From an uncultured Lachnospiraceae bacterium (GTDB lineage Bacteria; Bacillota; Clostridia; Lachnospirales; Lachnospiraceae), in contig CADBFZ010000001.1 of the NCBI GenBank assembly GCA_902794095.1, forward strand, positions 1-64,000: a stretch of 64,000 nucleotides of DNA, in the 5' to 3' direction. The position numbers were made by a program, and so were the translations under genes. The notes under the pieces were generated by a model. It ran no database searches. It was not told where the DNA came from and saw only the letters and a program-made list of their open reading frames with translations. Of this stretch, positions 60,278 through 64,000 are shown piece by piece (the first letter of the stretch is position 1; every line of letters starts with the position of its first letter).

Positions 60278-61073
60278 GGCACTTGAACTTAGAGATATTC
60301 ATAAGGTATTCAATAAGGGAACCGTTAATGAAAAAGTTGCTCTTAACGGCCTTTCGCTTGAACTTGAACCCGGCGATTTCGTGACCATCATCGGTGGTAA
60401 CGGTGCCGGTAAATCCACAATGCTTAATGCCGTTGCAGGTGTATGGCCCGTTGATTCAGGCCAGATCATTGTTAACGGTGAAGATATCACAATGCTTCCT
60501 GAGCATAAGAGAGCTACATATCTGGGCAGAGTATTCCAGGATCCCATGACCGGAACCGCTGCTACCATGGATATCGAAGAGAATATGGCTCTTGCGTACA
60601 GAAGAGGAAGGAAGCGTACTCTTAAGCGCGGTCTTACCAATGAAGAGCGTGATTTGTTCAGAGAAAAGCTTGCGACTCTTGATCTCGGACTTGAAGACAG
60701 AATGACTACAAAGGTTGGTTTATTGTCGGGCGGTCAGAGACAGGCGGTAACACTTCTCATGGCTTCACTTAAAAAGCCTGAACTGCTTCTTCTTGATGAG
60801 CATACCGCAGCACTGGATCCCAAGACGGCAGCAAAGGTTCTTGAGATCTCCGATCAAATAATAAACGAATATCATCTTACGGCTATGATGGTTACACATA
60901 ATATGAAAGATGCCATTGTTCACGGAAATCGTCTTATAATGATGAATGAAGGCCGTATAATATATGATGTTCGTGGCGAGGAGAAGAAGAATCTGCACGT
61001 TAAGGATCTTCTTGCTAAGTTCGAAGAAATCAGCGGCTCTGAATTTGCCAATGACAGAATGATGCTCTCGTAA
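60270..61073 (+). CDS. ABC transporter ATP-binding protein (COG1101, TrpZ-like)
   Basis: 267 residues from ATG 60270, with AAAGGAG 11 nt upstream inside the permease gene; the frame extends back but the encoded N-terminus (MNKALELRDIHKVF) is standard. Walker A GGNGAGKST, signature LLSGGQRQA, Walker B LLLLDEHTAAL and switch His in MVTHNM are all present. It powers the importer of the two upstream genes. The overlap with the permease couples their translation. Confidence 0.94.
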   Translation: MNKALELRDIHKVFNKGTVNEKVALNGLSLELEPGDFVTIIGGNGAGKSTMLNAVAGVWPVDSGQIIVNGEDITMLPEHKRATYLGRVFQDPMTGTAATMDIEENMALAYRRGRKRTLKRGLTNEERDLFREKLATLDLGLEDRMTTKVGLLSGGQRQAVTLLMASLKKPELLLLDEHTAALDPKTAAKVLEISDQIINEYHLTAMMVTHNMKDAIVHGNRLIMMNEGRIIYDVRGEEKKNLHVKDLLAKFEEISGSEFANDRMMLS

Positions 61074-61094
61074 TTAAACAGATAGGAGACAGAA

Positions 61095-61670
61095 ATGGAT
61101 TACAACAATCAGAACTCAAATAATGACGCTAATCAGCAGTCCACAGTAGGCCAGTACAGCAATCAGTATTCACAGCCCGCTTCACCTCAGTATTCTCAGC
61201 AGTACGGACAGCCTCAGTACTCACAGCCTAATTACAATCAGCAGGGAGCAGGTCAGTACAGCTCACAGCAGTTCGGACCTCAGCAGCCTCACATGTCTTC
61301 ACAGAAGGGCAATTATTCCGATCCTTATGCATATCAGCCTCAGGGACAGTTTAACAGCCCTTATAATGCACCTGTACAGAAGCCCGGCCCCAACGGTTTC
61401 CAGATTGCTTCACTTATCGTAGGTATTCTTTCAATCGTATGTTGTTGCTGGGGACTTTTCAGCATCATACTTGCTATAGCAGGTATTATCCTTGCGATTG
61501 TAGGAAACAAGAAGGGTAAGCACGGTGTAGGTACCGGAGGACTTGCATGTTCCATTATCGGACTTGTACTTGCTGTAATTCTTTTTGCATTCAGTTATTT
61601 CACATTTATATCTCTTCCCAGAAATATAAACGACCTCAACCAGTGGATTGAAGATCTTGAAGACTTTTAA
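61095..61670 (+). CDS. DUF4190 membrane protein with Gln/Tyr/Ser-rich N-terminus
   Basis: 191 residues. Residues 1-98 are low complexity, rich in Gln, Tyr, Ser, Pro and Asn in units such as YSQQYGQPQYSQ, with no structure expected. Residues about 103-175 are a DUF4190 domain: two transmembrane helices joined by a short loop with NKKGKHG. TAGGAGA precedes the ATG. A perfect terminator follows. The role is unknown; proteins of this type often lie next to DUF2752 genes, as here, and are thought to be envelope factors. Confidence 0.85.
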   Translation: MDYNNQNSNNDANQQSTVGQYSNQYSQPASPQYSQQYGQPQYSQPNYNQQGAGQYSSQQFGPQQPHMSSQKGNYSDPYAYQPQGQFNSPYNAPVQKPGPNGFQIASLIVGILSIVCCCWGLFSIILAIAGIILAIVGNKKGKHGVGTGGLACSIIGLVLAVILFAFSYFTFISLPRNINDLNQWIEDLEDF

Positions 61671-61674
61671 TAAT

Positions 61675-61707
61675 AAAAAGCCATTCTCTATAAGAGAATG
61701 GCTTTTT
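61675..61707 (+). terminator. Intrinsic terminator between DUF4190 and DUF2752 genes
   Basis: 15-bp perfect stem AAAAAGCCATTCTCT / AGAGAATGGCTTTTT (61675-61689, 61693-61707) with a 3-nt loop. Confidence 0.92.
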
Positions 61708-61728
61708 GGTCTCACAATTGACAGAAGG

Positions 61729-62112
61729 ATGTTTGTATACGGACTTGTTTTCGGCTTGCCCGCAATCATCCTTGTATTTATATATCCTTATCTTGCTCCG
61801 TTCATAGGACCTGATCAATGCAGATTCCTGTCGGTTACCGGATTCTATTGCCCCGGTTGCGGTTGTACGAGAGCGGTCAGGGCAATGACACACGGTCATT
61901 TTATTGCTTCATTCCTGTACAATCCCACAGTGCTGTACTGTATGGTTATCTGGATCTTATATGAAGGATCCCATTTGCTTGAGATCTTACATGTTCCTCA
62001 TATAAAAGGGTTGAAGTTCAGATACGGATATATATATGCCGGAATAGTTGTTCTTTTCGGCAACTGGATCATTAAGAATATACTTTTGTATATCGTTAAT
62101 TATCGGTTTTAG
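61729..62112 (+). CDS. DUF2752 family membrane protein
   Basis: 127 residues from ATG 61729. The signature CPGCGCTRA (residues 41-49) between the first and second membrane helices defines DUF2752; about three helices in all. AGAAGG directly abuts the ATG, which is too close for a normal ribosome site, and the open frame continues upstream through the terminator to TTG 61648, so the true start and the mode of expression are uncertain. The two conserved Cys could bind metal or be redox active. Its stop overlaps that of the convergent lipoprotein gene by 4 bp. Confidence 0.8.
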   Translation: MFVYGLVFGLPAIILVFIYPYLAPFIGPDQCRFLSVTGFYCPGCGCTRAVRAMTHGHFIASFLYNPTVLYCMVIWILYEGSHLLEILHVPHIKGLKFRYGYIYAGIVVLFGNWIIKNILLYIVNYRF

Positions 62113-62633
62113 GGTTCGGGATCCGTGAGGGTTCCGCTTTCACCGGATGTGACGTTTGCATCTTCAGAGGTTTCACCGTTGAGGAATGTCATGATTACCT
62201 TGATCCTCTTAAATGCGCTGTCGTAGTATTCGGTAGCGTGGTCAAATTCCGTCTGCATCTGATCTGCGGTAAGAGTATTGTCGGTGTAAACCTTGGTGTA
62301 TCCGGATACCGCGGTATTCATATAATCCGATGCTTCGTCGGCAAGATGCTCCAGATAATCGAATTCTGCCGGAAAATCCACATTGGCAAAGTCTGAAAAT
62401 GCGGTATTGAGGGAATTTAAATCGGTCAAGAGCTCTGTGGTATAGTTAGCCGGATCTGAAGTGTTTACCGAGTTGATCTTGGTATCGATTTCGGCTATTG
62501 TCTGACAGAACGTATCTACCGTAGTTCTGAACTGAGTCATTTCTTCTGAAGAATCAGGTTCTGAATTATGGGAACATGCAGCAAGGAGCGCTGCAGCGAG
62601 TATTAATGATATTGCATTTATACGGATCTTCAT
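62109..62633 (-). CDS. Small lipoprotein of unknown function
   Basis: 174 residues from ATG 62633 (GGAG about 10 nt upstream; ATG at 62648 is in frame but adds residues before a normal signal peptide). Lipobox LLAAC (C20). The mature part is acidic and helical, with three long helices (about 35-75, 80-115, 120-160), probably a helical bundle. No known family is identified. It is transcribed toward DUF2752 and their stop codons overlap, with no terminator between. Confidence 0.75.
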   Translation of the reverse strand: MKIRINAISLILAAALLAACSHNSEPDSSEEMTQFRTTVDTFCQTIAEIDTKINSVNTSDPANYTTELLTDLNSLNTAFSDFANVDFPAEFDYLEHLADEASDYMNTAVSGYTKVYTDNTLTADQMQTEFDHATEYYDSAFKRIKVIMTFLNGETSEDANVTSGESGTLTDPEP

Positions 62634-62708
62634 AATATAATGCTCCATGTATTTTGATCCTAATCATCCTAACAATATTAGAATTAAGCGTCAAGTAAGG
62701 AGCGGAAA

Positions 62709-62737
62709 TGAGACAGAGGGGCCGACCCCGTTTCACA
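62709..62737. repeat. REP-like palindrome, copy 2
   Basis: 29 nt aligned with the copy at 20691-20719: the core GAGGG-CCGACCCC and the ends TG-GACA and TCACA are shared. The outer arms have lost part of their pairing, the inner GGGG / CCCC stem remains. It lies between the small lipoprotein and rpmF promoters. Confidence 0.6.
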
Positions 62738-62757
62738 AAAATATTTTTGATAATTAC

Positions 62758-62786
62758 TTGACATAATAAGACCGACTATATATAAT
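62758..62786 (+). promoter_or_regulatory. Consensus promoter of rpmF
   Basis: Perfect TTGACA (62758-62763), 17-bp spacer, TATAAT (62781-62786); the strongest vegetative promoter in the window. Confidence 0.92.
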
Positions 62787-62790
62787 CTCT

Positions 62791-62809
62791 AATTGTGTGT
62801 CGCACAATT
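62791..62809 (+). other. 5' end hairpin of rpmF transcript
   Basis: AATTGTG-tgtcg-CACAATT, a perfect 7-bp stem that begins about where transcription should start (5 bp after the -10). It may protect the mRNA 5' end. Confidence 0.6.
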
Positions 62810-62863
62810 GATGACGACATACCCTGAATTATAGAAAATTTAATGGATAAGGAGGTGTTTCAA

Positions 62864-63043
62864 ATGTCCATTTGTCCTAAGAATAAATCATCCAAAGGTC
62901 ACAGAGACCAGAGAAGAGCTAACTGGAAGATGTCCGCACCCACTCTCGTAAAGTGCAGCAAGTGTGGAGCTCTTATGGTACCTCACAGAGTTTGCAAGAA
63001 CTGTGGTTCTTACAACAAGAAGCAGATCGTAGAGGCTGACTGA
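62864..63043 (+). CDS. rpmF: Ribosomal protein bL32
   Basis: 59 residues from ATG 62864, which has AAGGAGGTG 6 nt upstream; the open frame starts 21 bp earlier. Small basic protein of the large ribosomal subunit. The sequence KCSKCGALMVPHRVCKNCG gives two CxxC pairs, so this is the zinc-binding form of L32. Gene order rpmF-plsX is conserved in many bacteria and links ribosome and phospholipid synthesis. A terminator separates the two here. Confidence 0.96.
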   Translation: MSICPKNKSSKGHRDQRRANWKMSAPTLVKCSKCGALMVPHRVCKNCGSYNKKQIVEAD

Positions 63044-63069
63044 TAGTACCTGAATAGTTGTATTTTATC

Positions 63070-63099
63070 AATAGAGCATGTTTGTCATGCTCTATTTTT
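63070..63099 (+). terminator. Intrinsic terminator after rpmF
   Basis: 11-bp perfect stem AATAGAGCATG / CATGCTCTATT (63070-63080, 63086-63096), 5-nt loop, T run. Confidence 0.92.
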
Positions 63100-63218
63100 G
63101 TTGTCTCTAAAACTCTTACCCGAAATGGCAAAATACAAACGTTTTCTTATATATAATATGTTGATTTTTGAATCTTTGCCTTGTATATTAAACTATGTTG
63201 TTAGTATAAGGAGTTTAT

Positions 63219-64000
63219 ATGGCTGAACTGGTTAATATAGCGGTCGATGCTATGGGTGGGGACAATGCCCCTGCCGAGATCGTAAAAGGTGCTGTCGAAT
63301 CTCTCGATAAGGCTAAGAATCTTAAGGTTACTTTAGTCGGAAGAGAAGATGATGTTCGTGCTGAACTTTCCAAATATACATACGATCCCAATCGTATCGA
63401 TGTGATCCATGCATCAGAAGTCATCGAGATGGCTGAGCCTCCCGTAATGGCTGTCAGGAACAAGAGGGATTCGTCCCTTGTAAAGTGCATGTATCTTGTT
63501 AAGGAAGGCAAGTGTGATGCACTTGTAACCGCAGGTTCAACCGGAGCATTCCTTGTCGGCGGACAGATAATTGTCGGAAGGATCAAAGGAGTTGAAAGAC
63601 CACCTCTTGCTCCCTTTATCCCTACCGTTAACGGAAGATGTCTTCTTCTGGATTGCGGTGCCAATGTCGATGCCAGACCTTCACAGCTGGTTCAGTTTGC
63701 CAAGATCGGTTCTGCATATGTTAAGAAGGTTTGCGGAATTGATAATCCCAGAGTCGGTATTGTCAATATCGGAGCTGAGGAAGAGAAGGGTAATGCACTT
63801 GTTAAAGAGACTTTCCCTCTTCTCAAGGCAACACCCGAGATCAACTTTATCGGAAGCGTTGAAGCCAGGGATATCCCTTACGGCGGAGCCGATGTAGTTG
63901 TCTGCGAAGCATTTGTCGGTAATGTTATCCTTAAGATGTATGAAGGTGTCGGAACGGCTCTTCTTAAATCTATGAAGGAAGCATTCATGTCAAGCACGAG
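63219..64000 (+). CDS. plsX: Phosphate acyltransferase PlsX (3' end beyond window)
   Basis: At least 260 residues, open at the right edge. Converts acyl-ACP to acyl phosphate, which PlsY then uses for glycerol-3-phosphate acylation in phospholipid synthesis. It begins AELVNIAVDAMGGDNAP, the PlsX signature, with later VTAGSTGAFLVGG, LLLDCGANVDARP, GIVNIGAEEEKGN and CEAFVGNVILKMYEG. The ATG at 63219 has AAGGAG upstream. A TATAAT at 63152-63157 with no clear -35 may be its promoter, since a terminator follows rpmF. About 70 residues are missing compared with full-length PlsX. Confidence 0.96.
   Translation, partial: MAELVNIAVDAMGGDNAPAEIVKGAVESLDKAKNLKVTLVGREDDVRAELSKYTYDPNRIDVIHASEVIEMAEPPVMAVRNKRDSSLVKCMYLVKEGKCDALVTAGSTGAFLVGGQIIVGRIKGVERPPLAPFIPTVNGRCLLLDCGANVDARPSQLVQFAKIGSAYVKKVCGIDNPRVGIVNIGAEEEKGNALVKETFPLLKATPEINFIGSVEARDIPYGGADVVVCEAFVGNVILKMYEGVGTALLKSMKEAFMSST

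Overview
The window reads as chromosome of a low-to-mid GC Firmicute of the family Lachnospiraceae, most like Butyrivibrio and its relatives. This rests on the content (secG-rnr-smpB-ssrA order, serC-serA-DUF1015 cluster, archaeal-type aspartate-semialdehyde dehydrogenase, 7TM hybrid kinase, surface cellulase, GH43 enzyme), strong AGGAGG ribosome sites and many clean intrinsic terminators. The genus is inference. Nearly all the DNA is ordinary host chromosome: no prophage, CRISPR array or intact insertion sequence was seen.

Layout. 1-0.55 kb: the 3' end of an MgtE-type Mg transporter and the first third of gltX, in clearly GC-richer DNA than everything after it (recombination or assembly junction). 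1.7-5 kb: a small membrane protein, a PIN/NYN-like protein with a Lys/Ala/Pro linker, and a divergent CPBP protease-LytTR-DUF3021 operon preceded by 9-12-9 direct repeats. 5-11.2 kb: a large lipoprotein solute-binding protein, then secG, rnr, smpB and tmRNA. 11.2-16.4 kb: MATE exporter, 7TM hybrid histidine kinase and a two-receiver response regulator. 16.4-29.6 kb: an accessory stretch with an esterase-GH43 fusion, NagZ-like lipoprotein, three envelope proteins of unknown role, an EamA transporter, a membrane-anchored GH5 cellulase and a UvrD-like helicase. 29.7-38.1 kb: a long operon with a degenerate GlgX-like protein, DUF5662, aroC, a beta-propeller lactonase, VanY, tgt, a CAP protein and yajC. 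38.1-50.7 kb: a structured, uncharacterised leader followed by leuB-ilvD-ilvB, an L,D-transpeptidase, serC-serA, DUF1015 and a degenerate GlgB-like protein. 50.8-58.1 kb: tRNA-Thr(CGT), argH, asd, a GGDEF-EAL protein, topB and a left-handed beta-helix protein. 58.2-64 kb: a TrpXYZ-like ABC operon, DUF4190 and DUF2752 proteins, a small lipoprotein, rpmF and the start of plsX.

How it fits together. Much of the window is amino-acid synthesis (chorismate, branched-chain, serine, arginine, aspartate family) and translation or quality control (gltX, tmRNA/SmpB/RNase R, tgt, L32). Envelope functions (SecG, YajC, VanY, L,D-transpeptidase, NagZ) and plant-polysaccharide use (GH5, esterase-GH43) make up most of the rest.

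The most interesting signals are two separate GH13 proteins that have lost catalytic residues, a branched RNA-like structure ahead of leuB, a terminator-like hairpin whose T-tract runs into the helicase start codon, REP-like palindromes at two sites, and the GC/codon break inside gltX. No wholly new multi-gene system was demonstrated; the pair of GH13 pseudoenzymes and the leuB leader are the best candidates for undescribed biology.
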